NCBI RefSeq assembly: GCF_031877795.1
Contig: NC_133940.1
Span: forward strand, 4,837,985 to 4,901,984
Direction: 5' to 3'
Origin: Strix aluco
Taxonomy: Eukaryota; Chordata; Aves; Strigiformes; Strigidae
Length of the DNA: 64,000 nucleotides
The notes beneath the pieces were generated by a model that did not search any database, had not been told where the DNA came from, and saw only the letters and a list, made by a program, of their open reading frames with translations. Positions 40,334 through 64,000 of the stretch are shown here, one piece after another (position 1 is the stretch's first letter; each line of letters starts with the position of its first letter). Position numbers and translations under genes: made by a program.

Positions 40334-40860
40334 GAAGCTGGCCGACGGCGCTACCCCACGTGGCCCGGGGCGGGGTGGGGGGGGGGGAATGGACAGGGTT
40401 TGTTGGCCGCGTGATTGGCACTCGCCCCCTCCCCCGGCCGCCATGATGGCTCCGCTCCCTCAGGGGGCCCCGGGAAGGGGCAGGGCGGGGGAGAGAAAAA
40501 TGGCCCCGTTCTCGCCGCAGGGCCCCGCGCCCGTGTCCCCCGCCGGTCTCCGCCCCCGGTGGGTGAGGAGCCCCGCAGCAGCGGGGCGGGGGTTACCTCA
40601 GCATGCCGGTGTGCCTGCCCCCGCTGCCTCCGTCCTCCGCCGCCGCGGGCTGCCGGGGCCTGCCCTGCGCTAAGCAGGCGTCACCTCGGCGGGCTGCAGT
40701 ACCGCGGCGGCCCGCAGCACCCCGGCGGCGGGCTGCACGGGGGTCACCTTCCTCACGCTGGGCTCTACCTACCCGCAAGCAAAGCCCCGACTTGTGAGGT
40801 GACGGCCTGCGGAGCGCCAGGCGCAGCAATGCCCTGCCGCGGGCTGGGCCCGCACCATTT

Positions 40861-43800
40861 CACGTTTCTCTCTGATTTTCACAGCGAATAGGTTCTCAGT
40901 GAGGGAAACTGTAGCTTTCCCAGCACAAACAGAAGCCCGGGCGCCTCAGCTGAAGGCTGCGCAGAGTCAAGGTCAGGAGGGGAAACGGGAGCTCTGCTGC
41001 CTGATCAGCCGTGCCCAGACTGGCCGCGCCAAGCCCAGCAGTTGGGGCTGCTCCCCAGATAGTCGCTGCAAAGGTTGGGTGGGACGATGTGTCGATATTA
41101 TCAAGTTGGAGAAAGGTTTTAAGTTTTGAAGGATAGTCCTTCTTCACCTGAAGGTAAACTTTTTGCTTTTTTGCCTTGCAAACTTATAGTCTACAAAAAT
41201 ACTAATTTTCTTTGTATGCAGTGCTCAGGCCCTTTCCCTTTGGCTGAATCGTGAATTGATCCATTTCAAAAGTGAAAGGATGGTAGCGGGTTTTATGTGC
41301 AAAGAGGCATTGACTTCTCGAATATATAGCCACTACGACTGGTCTCACTGCAAACTCGATGAGAAAAAATAACATGATAGCCGTAATCAGCATTTTCTGC
41401 ACTCATCCTCACAATTTGCGGCAATACTTTGCTATTCATTTTTATGTTGGAGGTAGCCTTTGGCCATGTTTTGAGATTAAAAAAAACATAATTGTGGTGG
41501 ATACTGAACTGCAAATACAGAGGTGTTTTTTTCTGGATCATTGTTAAAACCCGTGTGGGTACTATTTTAGCAGGCCATTTAGTTTAATTTCTGAGGGTTT
41601 TTTACATTTATAATCAGGGTTTTGTACCTAACTCTGCAATTAGTCTCCTGTGAACTTTCAGCCTGTATGTGATTATATTATGCAGATTAATTTAGCTTTT
41701 GCAAATATAAACATTGTGTTTAAAGGTTTTTAAATATACAAAACAAGCCACAAACACATTCTTCAAAATTTGCATGCAGTAGTGTAATTCCTACTTGTTT
41801 TACTTGACTGTGTCATAGATACCAATTTTCTGCAATGAATTTGCTTTGAGTCCTTGAGAATTCAACCAGAAGAAATAGTCCACAATTCACAGAGGCTCAC
41901 CACATTTTATTTATTTCCTCTTGCAACTATCCTGGCCCAAAGTGTTGCTGTCACTATGCCCAAAGGCCAGTAAACTAATGATGACAAAATTGAGGAGGTT
42001 TACTATAACCCTTTGTACGGTGTCATTAAATTTGGAATTCATCTGGATTAAAATAGATATTCATTCCCATGCTTATCACTGATGGGAACTGGAATACCAA
42101 TATATGGTAATTTCCACTTTTTTGGTGTAACTGTAGCAGCTTGTGAAATGCTGTGACATGCAGCAAATCCAAGGAATGGGAAAGGAAGAATACAGCCCTT
42201 TGCTTCTACTTTGTTGCTAAACATTGCTCATCTTAATAACACAAGTAAACTTCAGGGCCAGATGGCTACCTGGCGGTTCAAGTGATGGGATTTGTGGATA
42301 ACTCCCAAATTTCTAGCAGCCATATTCTTGCACCAAATCCACATCACTGTAACCATACTCTAATAATGACTGCTGTACTTTTGTCTGGAGGACACCTAAA
42401 AAAATACGGCAATTTTGTTGGCCTTTCACAGTTCACACAGTTTTTTTTCAAATAATAGTTCGGGATAATTGGAAGTTTGCAACGGCTGTTCTGTACATAT
42501 TTCTCAGTGATAAAGCTATGTAGTCTAAAAATAACTTCAAGGCCTCCTCTCCCTGCAAAACACAGGCTACAGAAGGTTTGTTGCTTCTATTGCAGTTTGA
42601 AGAATTTGGCAGATGGATAATAACTTCTTTCCAGTCCCCAAAATATTTGTTTCTAGTTTTGAACCATTTGCTTCAGTCTTGGTTTAAATTCAGTTTTTTC
42701 CCCCCTGCTCTTGAATGCAGAATGAGTGTCTTCTGTGCTCCAACGTCCCTGTCCCCTCCCAGTTTTTCATGAACCAGGCACTGGGAACCTGAGGCTGAAG
42801 GCAGCAGAAGGTGTATTAAAACATGCAAATTATGCCTCTCGTTGATGAACTACGAGTTTCCCCGACACAGGACTTTTGAAGTAGCATGTCTATCAGTTTC
42901 CTCAGATTCTATCAGATTCCCAGGATCACAGAGATGGGATTTGCAGGAGTGACCAATCTGACAAAAGATCAAATTTGATCCTTAATCCTGTAAACCGGGG
43001 ACTGGCAACCTTTCGTGTATAAAATCAAAGACTTTTTTTGACTTTCTGCTTTCAGGAGCCCCAGTGAGCCGGCAGAAGCTGCCTCCCAGGAGGGAAGATT
43101 TTGCGGAGCTGCTGGTGGATGACACTTTTTCCTCCAAGGCAAACAGAGCCAGGGGCTGGGTGCTGTGGCTGCTCAGCCTCTCCAGCTCTGGCTTGCTGCC
43201 TTGTACTGCTCACAGCAGCGTTCAACGGCCACAAGAGCCATCGAAGAGAAATCCCTGCTACCTTGCAGTGTTTCAGCTACCACAGCGTCTTTGTAGGTGA
43301 GACAGCACTTTGGTTATGAGGACAAAAGTCCACCTCCCTTAACGATTTATCACTGTCGCTAGCCAAGCTCTTAGAACACGATAATCTCAGAGATTTGATT
43401 GAGAAGCTCTTAATGCACCAAAGTCTTAGTTAAACAAAGCCAAAAAGCTTGCTCATGAGGTTCCCCAGCCATGGCTTGTCTCTTAGCAGCTTGCATTGCC
43501 ATTAACTGAAGGGACACGGAGAACCAGCTTTGACGAGGAAAATGTTTATCTGGTTCTTGGCCTAAATGGGATGAAAGGAGAGACTGTGTGCTTGAAAACC
43601 ACTGGCCTGTGAGTCAGGTGGTCTGTCAAAGGACACTCAGCAAAACGATCGCAGCCAAAGTGAAGTTTGGATGTGAAAGTGCATTGGAGTATCTCAATTC
43701 TTGCGTGGACACCCGTATCCAGAATTAAAGCACCTCGTTCCAGTTAGCTTGCTTCATTCTGAAAGCAAAACGTAATACATTATCTACCTCCAATCTGATG

Positions 43801-44254
43801 CAGACAAGCAGGAACTGATCATAGCCAGAGCTGTCGTGTTCCCTCCTGTTTTGGAAATTGTGATGTAAATTACCGTCAAACTAAGGAGAACCTGAAAGCA
43901 CACAAACGACAAGAAATTAATTTTATTTACCCGATTCTATGGTGATGCATTTAATCAGAAATACCTTTGTGTTTCATGGCCTGAGAATGTATTTTCCAGG
44001 AAGTTTTAAGCAGTGCATTAACACCATCAAATTTCACGGTGGTGTCAATCAAGCCAAGTAGCCCTTGTCCCTCTCCTGGCACATTCCTGCGTACAATTGC
44101 CACCGGCCACTTAATCAAGGACACGTTTCCATGCAGAAAAGCTGAGGGTTGTTTTTTCTGTCTGTTGCCCTGTGACTGCATTGCCTCGCCGCCAGTTCTG
44201 TTAATGAATGGCATTTGATAGGAGTAACACAAGGCTCTGCCCTTTGCCTTGGCG
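40861..44254. other. Intergenic stretch upstream of PRPS1
   Basis: AT-rich, mostly unique DNA. An exon-like plus-strand block (strong pyrimidine tract and ttcag at 43032-43053, followed by an open frame to about 43300) is unrecognised and listed under findings. No RNA gene or complete transposon is seen. Confidence 0.5.
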
Positions 44255-44965
44255 ACTGGAAGAAAAGTGTAAGCCAGAAAAAAAAGTGGAGGCTAAAAAG
44301 GGGTGGGAGGCAGAAAGAAACGCTGAAGTGGAGAAGGGGTGGGAGGATGAATAGGAAAGTAGAGGCTGAGTTTAAGTTAAGCCCGAAAAGGGGGGGGGGG
44401 GGGGGCGGGGGGAAGGCCAAAGGAAAAACAGAGCTGGAAGAAAAACAGACGTCAAAAAGGGGTGGGATGCCGAGAAGGGGTGCGCGAGCAGTGCCGCACC
44501 AAGCAGCCCCTACTCTGCCATCTTACGCCGCGTGGGCCCTTTATAGGCTTCTCGCGCCCACGGACACGCCTCTGGGCGCTTCCCATTGGCTTCGTGGCGG
44601 CCGGGGGCGGGGCCCTGCCCGCCCCCAATGGCGCGAAGGGTGGTGGGCGTGGCCAGAGGGTGTCTCCGCCTGCCCCGCAGGCCGCTGCAACAATGGCCCT
44701 CTCGCGAGCCCCGCCAGGGGGTGGGGCATAGGGCAGGGGGAGGCCTGCGATTGGTCAGTGTCTGATCACCCGGCCTGCGATTGGTCAGAGCGCCCGCGGC
44801 CCAAAGGAAAGTCGAAGCCAAAGAGGGGTGGGAGGCTTCGGAGAGGTGTGAGGGCAAAAGGGAGTGTGAGGGCAACAAGAGGGGGGAGGCCCAAAGGGAA
44901 GTAGGGGTCAGTCGAATTTAAGGCGTCAGAGGGGTGAGAGGCTGAAAAGGGGTGTGAGGTGGAGG
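44255..44965. repeat. Purine-rich degenerate minisatellite flanking the promoter copy
   Basis: The plus strand repeats units like aaaaggggtgggaggc every 17-40 bases at 44255-44480 and again, degenerate, at 44805-44965. A run of 16 G is at 44390-44405. The PRPS1-promoter copy sits between the two halves. Confidence 0.75.
44482..44803 (-). repeat. Distal duplicate of the PRPS1 core promoter
   Basis: About 322 bp, same orientation as PRPS1. It keeps the TATA-like box (tttatagg on the plus strand, 44540-44547), the cccattggc CCAAT box, the ccccaatgg box, the gggggcgggg GC box and both gcgattggtcag boxes. The YY1-like site has changed (ggcgg to ggcag). It contains no part of the coding exon, so it is not a retrocopy. 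Function is unknown; it could act as an alternative promoter or be inert. Confidence 0.92.
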
Positions 44966-47900
44966 AGGGCTGCATGCCATGGGCCCTTCTGGATCTCACT
45001 CTCCTCCCCTGACTCTCACTGAACGCTTCAGAGGCCTGAGGCTTTTCTGTGGGCGAGTAGAAAAAACAGCTGTCACTGTGGGAGCAGTTCTACTGGCTGC
45101 TCCTTTCTGCCCCCTTCTCTGCCTCTATCGTTTGTTTTGCAGAGCTAATTTTTAGATAAATCCTCTCTCTGCTACTGAAAGCCACTTGGATGCAGTAAGA
45201 AGCGTCTTGGTTTGAATTTTTACTGACTCTGCCAGAACCCCCTAGTCTCTCCTCCGTAGAGAGCATCACTTGATCACAGGTATCTCACTGGGTCCATGAA
45301 TTGTGTTGAGGAATGAAGCTCACCCGTGGCACTGTAAATGCTGCCAGAGTTACACAGGACATAGCCGAACCAGAGCAAATCCACCAGGAAAAAGCACACC
45401 ATTTGTCAGGAAAAGAAGAAAACTTTGGGAAATAAATGGTATTTTCAAGTATCCACTAGAAACAATACAGACTTAGGGATGAAAAGCTCTTGAAGGGATC
45501 CTGACGGGTCCCTTTGTGTTCCTCATCTTTCTACTCAGCATTTTTACTGTCCCTTTCTAAGGATCCCAGTTACGAGGATGGAGTCCTGTTGCTCTAGCTC
45601 GATGTGAACATTCATTAGATTCAGGAGCATTTCCAAAGTGCTTTTCGAAAGTGGGATTTAGTGGAGCGTTATGAAGCGCCCTGGACTGTGTGTGTAGACC
45701 TGGTGCACGTTCCCAGCCCTTTCATCTCTCTCCCCAGCCCTTGGCATGTGCAACAAACCTCAGAGAGGCAGCACTGGGATTTCTGCCGCTTTGAACACAG
45801 CGTGTTTGCTTTTTAATGGCTTTAGAGTCCAGCTGCAGAAAACACCCTTCCTCTTCACTCTGTAGCTGGGGGTCAGGTAACAGCAAGGGCCACCAATCTC
45901 AGCGGGGTGGAAGGTTGTTGTGGCAGCTGCGGTGGGACGAGGCATGGGCAGGTTCCTCATCTGCTCATGTCCTGACGTGGAATTACATAGCCTGACACAA
46001 AAACCTTTGGAATAGTTTCCTATCATGCGTTCAGACTGTTTTCATATATATTAAATAAGGTTGGGCAATAGAAATAAGCTGAGATACCTGTCTTCCCTGG
46101 CAGACTTCTCCCGTGTCCAACTAAAGCCATGGGTGTCCCAGCCAGCTCCACAGTGTCTGCCTAAGCGAGGAATTTGTTAGGATGTTTTACACAGGAATCC
46201 AGACACTGTGCTTTAAATGAGGATAAAATTTAGACATTACTCATTTCTATTCGACTGTCAGCTCCCTTGGGCGTGATGAAAGCAGCAGTGGGTCCCAGCT
46301 ATTCAGCTCACCCTGCTGTTGTATCTGGGGCTGCTGCGATTCCTGTGTAGTGTTGCCAGGACCTTGGAGAGGATGGAAATCCCGACAGGAGAATGCGGCT
46401 GCTACGCCATGGGGATTAGAGTTCAAAGTGCTTTAAACCATGGTGCCCAGTTGTTGTCTCCAGCTGACAATGACCAGCAAAGTCCACAGAGACACAAGCA
46501 ATTTTATCCAAACCTATCTTGGGACTACTGCTTGAGGTCTGCTAATTTTCCAGCTCCTGCTTTTGACATTTTAACCCCTGAAAGCCAGGTCTTCTGTTTT
46601 TCTCACATGTATTAGAGGGACCAGCGATGGCCCAATTTTTGATCCTTTTCTATCCATATAGATAGAGCCCTGATGAGGACTCCTTGGGAGTAGACATAAT
46701 TTAGAGAAAATTAAGGGAGGGAGCAGACTATGGGAGTGCAACAACATCGTATGGTCCCGAATGTGTGTTGTGGCTGAGCAATGCTCATGGGAGCCATGAA
46801 GGCCATGGAGGAAATCTGCACCAGCTGTAACGCTACAGCAGAAATCTCAGGGTGAAGGCAGTATGGGAAGGGCAGACACAGCTGGCACTGCTCTGAGAGG
46901 GTGCTAAAGGACAGGCGAACACAACCTGCCACGCTCTGGCAGGTTGCTCTGGAGGCAGGGGATGGAGAAAAATTGATTTGTCCTGAAGAACAATATTGTC
47001 CTTTTCTGAGAACCATATACTTTGCTTTAACTTGCTGGGGAACAGTCGCTTTGCTCTGAAGAGATGCTGATGCTAAATGAGAACAAGGCAGTCCGCAGGT
47101 AGACAAACTAGATGGACAGTGAAATGGGAACTAGATTTGAAAAAAGAATATTTGCTTTTAATTCTCTGCGCTGTGTAACTGAGATGCAGGGGTTTTTTTT
47201 AAAAATCTGTGATTCAAAAACATTAACAACAACGTTTTACCTGGATCATTTAAGAGTATTTACAAGTGCCCAACAGAGTGAGGCCGCAAGGACAGCACCT
47301 AAAAGACGAGTACAGCAATAGTAAAGGCAGGGCTTCATCATCCTTCTTGGGTACCACTCATATAGCTCCCCCCTTCACACAGGGACATTTGACTGATCCT
47401 GGAGCACCTATGCCACCGCTGTACAAATAATAAGTGTGCTGTGAAGAAATAATTCCTTTCTGACGAGGTGCTGATTGCCCACTAGATGGTACTAAGCATC
47501 GACTCTGAACCTGATTAAACTGCCTGCTGTCAATAATACTTTCAGGCTCTGGGGGTTGTTAGAAAACCTCTTGGCTTTTCCATTTTTTTGATCCATACCC
47601 AGCTTTATAAATAGGTAGGGTTTGTCCCATACAGTGTCATCGTTAGTTGGTTCACCATGGGAAATGGTGTGATGCAGATTAAAATAACAAGCCTGGAGGC
47701 ACACAGAATGTGTGTGAGTCTCAACTGCTGCTGCCTTTGCTTTAGACAACACATTCAACCCCCGTACAGAGAATGACCCAGTTCCTAAGTTTTTTGTGTT
47801 GGATCTTTATCAGACTTAGCTTTTATAGTTCCTGGAGGCCTTGGGGGACATAGAGGGCACACATCAATGCCTTCCTCCCTGATAAACAGAGAGCAGTTCA

Positions 47901-48700
47901 TTGTGCCAGGCAAAGTGCGTCCCCAGAGGGAACGGGATGTTGAAAACATCATCTGTAGCCAAGAAACTGTTTGCCTTGCTTAGATTTCTCCCTGGGACTG
48001 GCATTATGCTTTTGCTGGGCTTTCCCCTGCAGACACACCAGAGCAGTCGCACAGGGCAGCAGAACCATCAGGCCACCGGCAGCAGGTCACACGCCATCAC
48101 CTCTGCCCAGGCAGAAGCACAAATGCCAGGCAGAGGCTGCGACTTGGCTGGAAACACGCACTGGATGTGGTCAGTGGGTGCTCAGCTTGGCTCATCCGAA
48201 AGGGAACAGGCAGGAGTTTGCTAACAGAGGAGGGGTTAAAGCATGTCTGGGCTCTCCCCTGCTGTAGGGGCAGGAGGTGTCCTGCAGCACCAGGACCACG
48301 CTTTCCCCCGCACACATGGCTGCAGTGCCCAGCACCAGCGGTGACGGGGTGAGTGCTGCTGGGGCGTTCCCCTCCCAGAGGGGAATTAAGCCAAAATGCC
48401 CATTAACAACAGAAAACTGTGCCAAGTCAGTTAATCTCAAACCTGCATCTTTGCTGCTTCATAGCTTCCTTCATAGCTGGTACTCAACTGCTGCGGAGTC
48501 CAGTGACATTGTAGAGTCCTTAAGCCGTGCCCTTTCAGTACGGAGACACATGCATTTCTATAGCAACAAAAAGAGGGGGTTTTGCTTATGAACAGTGTTT
48601 TGTATGGCAAAGAATAGCCACACTTCCACCAAGTTCTTAAAAAAAGACAAAAATGCTAGTTTGGATATTAAGATTAATATATTTAATCTTTCTTGTTTGT
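44966..48700. other. Intergenic stretch, no gene recognised
   Basis: Unique-looking DNA of mixed composition. I see no coding exon, RNA gene or transposon that I can name. Confidence 0.5.
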
Positions 48701-49989
48701 AAAACAAGACATAAATTTGTGTATATATATAATTTATATATTTTTATTTATATATACTATATACAGACAATAAAAAAATTTTCCTCTGTAGTAGATTGAG
48801 AGATTTATGGAGGGATGATATAGGCATAATGGGGAGCTCGAAGAAACTCAGAGTTTCGTAATAGATAATTCACGGGGTAAAGAAAAACCACGGCTCCCTC
48901 TCGGCTTTCAGCATTATAACAGGCTTTGCCCACCATGGACTGAAATCCGAATTGGCTCTTCCACTGTATATTTGCTACATGGTTCTTGAAAGCAGGAGGC
49001 TGTCCCCACAGCAGGATCCTCTCTGCCTTGCTGACAGCAATGGCCAAAGTCCGGGACAGCCGTGGGCCAGGGGAGGTTATTGCACTCGGCAGAGGATGCG
49101 CATGTTAAAAGCACATTGTGCATTTCCATAACTCCTATGGAAGAACGAGAGATTCTGAATGTTCGTATTTATAAAAAAATAATAGAGATGGGAAGCGATT
49201 GATCGTACGGAGATCCCTGATCATCCCCAAGCGCTGGGGCAAGCTGGCTGGGTTGGACAACGGGTCTCACTCCTGGTGCCATGAGGCCGATGCCATGATC
49301 TCCCTTTGCAGCCAGAGGTGGGTGCGGTGGGGAGAGGCACAGGGACCCCGGGAGGAGCCGCTCTCCCCACGCACGCGTGAAGTGCAGTGGTGGCAGGGTA
49401 AGGGCGATGCAATGCGTAACCTTGCATTTTTCTCCTCGCTCTGTTTTGGAGGGTGGGTGACTGCAGTGAAGCACCAGTTAAGGCTGTCTGATTGGTTATG
49501 TCTAGAAGCTAGACCAGGAGGAGGAGGGGAACCTTGGGGTGCAAAGGGAAGCAGTTAGGAATCATTTTACCATTCACCTGGGAGTGAAAAAAAACAAACC
49601 AAAAACGCCAACTCCAAATAAATAACCACCACACAGTACTAAAGAATGCTTCTTATGGCAGTCAGTCTGGTGGAGACAGGAAAAGGACTCCGATGCCCTG
49701 GCAAGGAGGGCAGCTCATTTGGCCGATGGCAGTAGCACTGCCTGGCTCGGGGGCAAGTCGTGGCTCCCAAAGCTGATCTGGGGCTCCTCTCTAATGGGCG
49801 TGGTGAAAGGAAATAGGAGAGGGTTTGGGCTGAGCCTTGGAGGCACGGACCTGGCCTCTGGAGAATGGTGTGAAAGAAGTCTCCTCTCAGCTGCTAGCCC
49901 AGCTTCTGGCTTGTAATGGTCAAAGATCTATCTGGGTTCCTTGCAGGCTCTCTAGCATGGACACAGCCATCCAGCAGAGGAAGGGGAAC

Positions 49990-51205
49990 ACAGAATCACA
50001 GAATCATACAGGTTGGAAAAGACCCTTAAGATTATCAGGTCCAACTGTTAACCTAACACTGCCAAGTCCACCACTAAACCATGTCCCTAAGCACCACGTC
50101 TACACATCTTTTAAATACCTCCAGGGATGGTGACTCAACCACTTCCCTGGGCAGCCTGTCCCAATGCTTGACAACACTTTCAGTGAAGAAATTTTTCCCA
50201 ATATCCAATCTAAACCTCCTCTGGTGCAACTTGAGGCTCTTTCCTCTTGTCCTATCACTTGTTACTTGGGAGAAGAGACTGACACCCACCTTGCTACAAC
50301 CTCCTCTGGGGTAGTTGTAGAGAGTGATAAAGTCTCCCCTGGGCGTCCTTTTCTCCAGGCTAAACACCCCCAGTTCCCTCAGCTGCCTCTCATAAGACTT
50401 GTGCTCCAGAACCTTCACCAGCTCCACTGCTCTTCTTTGGACACGCTCCAGCACCTCAATGTCCTTCTTGTAGTGAGGGGCCCAAAACTAAACCCAGTAT
50501 TCAAGGTGCGGCCTCACCAGTGCCAAGTACAAGGGGACAACCCCTTCCCTGTCTCTGCTGGCCACACTATTGCTGATACAAGCCAGGATGCCGTTGGCCT
50601 TCTTGGCCACCTGGGCACACTGCTGGCTCACATTCAGCCGGCTGCCGACCAGCACCACCAGGTCCTTTCCCACCAGGCAGCTTTCCAGCCACTCTTCCCC
50701 AAGCCTGTGGTGTTGCAGGGGGTTGTTGTGCCCCAAGTGCAGGACCCAGCACTGAGCCTTGTTGAACCTCATGCAATTGGCCTCGGCCTGTCCAGATCCC
50801 TCTGCAGAGCCTTCCTACCGTCCAGCAGATCAACACTCCCACTGCAACTCTTTGGGCCTGGCCATCAGCCAGTTTTTTACCCAGTGAAGAGTACGCTCGT
50901 CCAAGCCAGGAGCAGTTTCTCTGGGAGAATGCTGTGGGAAACGGTGTCAAAAGCTTTACTAAGTTCTAGGCAGACATCATCCACAGCTTCTCCCTCATCT
51001 ACTAAAGTGGGTCACCTTGTCGTAGAAGATCAGGTTAGTCAAGCAGGACCTGCCTTTCATAAACCCATGCTGACTGGACCTGATCGTGCTGTCCTGCTGT
51101 CCTGCACGTGCCGTGTGATGGCACTCAGAATGGTCTTCTCCATAACCTTCCCTGGCACTGAGGTCAGACTGACAGGCCTGTAGTTCCCTGGATCCTCCCT
51201 ACTCG
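49990..51205 (-). mobile_element. CR1 LINE, 1.2 kb, 5'-truncated
   Basis: The plus strand starts with cacagaatcacagaatcat (two copies of the CR1 terminal octamer in reverse complement) and then the 3' UTR ggttggaaaagacccttaag. Minus-strand frames give CR1 reverse-transcriptase C-terminal pieces ([55 protein letters not shown]) in more than one frame, so it is not coding. Its 3' end type differs from the copies at 7179 and 10106. It truncates near 51205. Confidence 0.92.
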
Positions 51206-51899
51206 CATGCATTAAGTCCTTGCCTGTTGCACAGGTAGTACCTGTGCTCAGGACTAGGGCACTGATGCCTAAGCTGTGAAATTAGAGCCTGCTAGGGTAA
51301 CCTAGCTCTGCCCCAGGATTATGGCATCCTGCCTGTGCTAGGACTACTTCCCAAGCCCTAGCATAGCAGCAGGGACTTGCACCCCAGAGATCCCTTTTGC
51401 TGCTAATTTTGTTGCATTTGTGGGCCAGGAAGATCCTGGAGGCAGAAGAGCTGTTTACGTGGCAAGTTTGGCTCCAAACTGCCCAAGTGAAGCCAGGAGA
51501 TCTCAGCTCAGTTCCTGCTAACTCACTGGCCCACCACACACCGTGACAGAGGTCTTTGCATAAGTGAGGCCCAGAACCCCATGAAACCAAACTAACGTGG
51601 AGACGGGGTGATGTGCCCCCCAAGTACCGTCACCGACAAGTCAACATGGGAGAGCAAGCAGGACAGCTGCTTGAGACCCCTGACGAGCTGGTTGCACAAC
51701 TTGTGACAGGGCATGAATTTACCCTTCAAAAACACCACCAACACAACCATCCATTCTGCAGAGATAATAGAGCGTCTTGGCTACCGCAAACCCCAGTAGA
51801 TGTGGGCCTGTAGACACGCATCCTCACCAGACCTATGCGATTTGAGAACCACTAGCACATGGCCCAGCACACACTGGCTTGTTGGTTTTCGTAGCTGGC
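51206..51899 (-). other. FRMPD3: Proximal FRMPD3 3' UTR
   Basis: The 700 bases directly after the FRMPD3 stop contain no poly(A) signal or coding frame that I recognise, and are most simply 3' UTR. Confidence 0.5.

Positions 51900-64000
<12,101 letters not shown>

Larger units (their letters stand above)
48701..51899 (-). other. FRMPD3: Candidate FRMPD3 3' UTR, interrupted by CR1
   Basis: From the FRMPD3 stop downstream, the first minus-strand AATAAA found is at 48743-48748, inside an AT-rich block (48640-48800) of alternating TA that resembles the end of long neuronal 3' UTRs. If used, the UTR is about 3.1 kb and contains the CR1 at 49990-51205. A shorter UTR ending at an unrecognised site is equally possible. 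Confidence 0.35.

Noticed and set aside
50164-51183. 339-residue plus-strand frame
   Set aside because: It is the antisense of a CR1 LINE; the real (dead) coding direction is minus.

Overview
The window looks like bird (or at least archosaur) chromosomal DNA. It carries four compact vertebrate genes, all on the minus strand, five CR1 LINE copies and one ERV-L-like endogenous retrovirus fossil. Left to right the genes are RAB9B, a beta-thymosin of the TMSB15 type, PRPS1, and the 3' half of FRMPD3. These are the Xq22-type members of a vertebrate paralogon; the Xp22-type counterparts are RAB9A, TMSB4X, PRPS2 and FRMPD4. The protein sequences separate the paralogs clearly. In birds this block belongs to chicken 4p / passerine 4A (recalled knowledge, not tested here).

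Layout. 1-7.2 kb: RAB9B, with a single coding exon at 3572-4177, a long candidate 3' UTR below it and a CpG-island promoter with a probable non-coding first exon at 6.8 kb. 7.2-14.2 kb: a CR1 tail, then an old minus-oriented ERV-L-like provirus (8.88-14.21 kb) with a CR1 inserted in its pol region. 14.2-21.5 kb: GC-rich intergenic DNA with one CR1 tail and no convincing gene. 21.5-23.05 kb: TMSB15-type thymosin with a TATA/CCAAT promoter, followed upstream by a six-copy G-rich minisatellite. 23.3-29.5 kb: intergenic DNA and probable PRPS1 3' UTR. 29.5-40.3 kb: PRPS1, with all seven coding exons resolved to the base and giving exactly 318 residues. 40.3-48.7 kb: intergenic DNA containing a second, slightly decayed copy of the PRPS1 promoter at 44.48-44.80 kb inside a purine-rich minisatellite. 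48.7-64 kb: FRMPD3, with a candidate long 3' UTR containing a CR1, three coding exons, and a large intron with a 2.1 kb CR1; its PDZ and most FERM exons lie beyond the right edge.

The genes act in unrelated processes: late endosome to Golgi traffic (RAB9B), G-actin buffering (thymosin), PRPP synthesis for nucleotides (PRPS1) and a postsynaptic-type FERM/PDZ scaffold (FRMPD3). They are linked by ancestry, not by pathway. I see no new multi-gene system. The most unusual signal is the roughly 320 bp same-orientation duplication of the PRPS1 core promoter about 4.5 kb upstream of the gene, which keeps its TATA and CCAAT elements. All LINE and ERV copies and all four genes are on the same strand.
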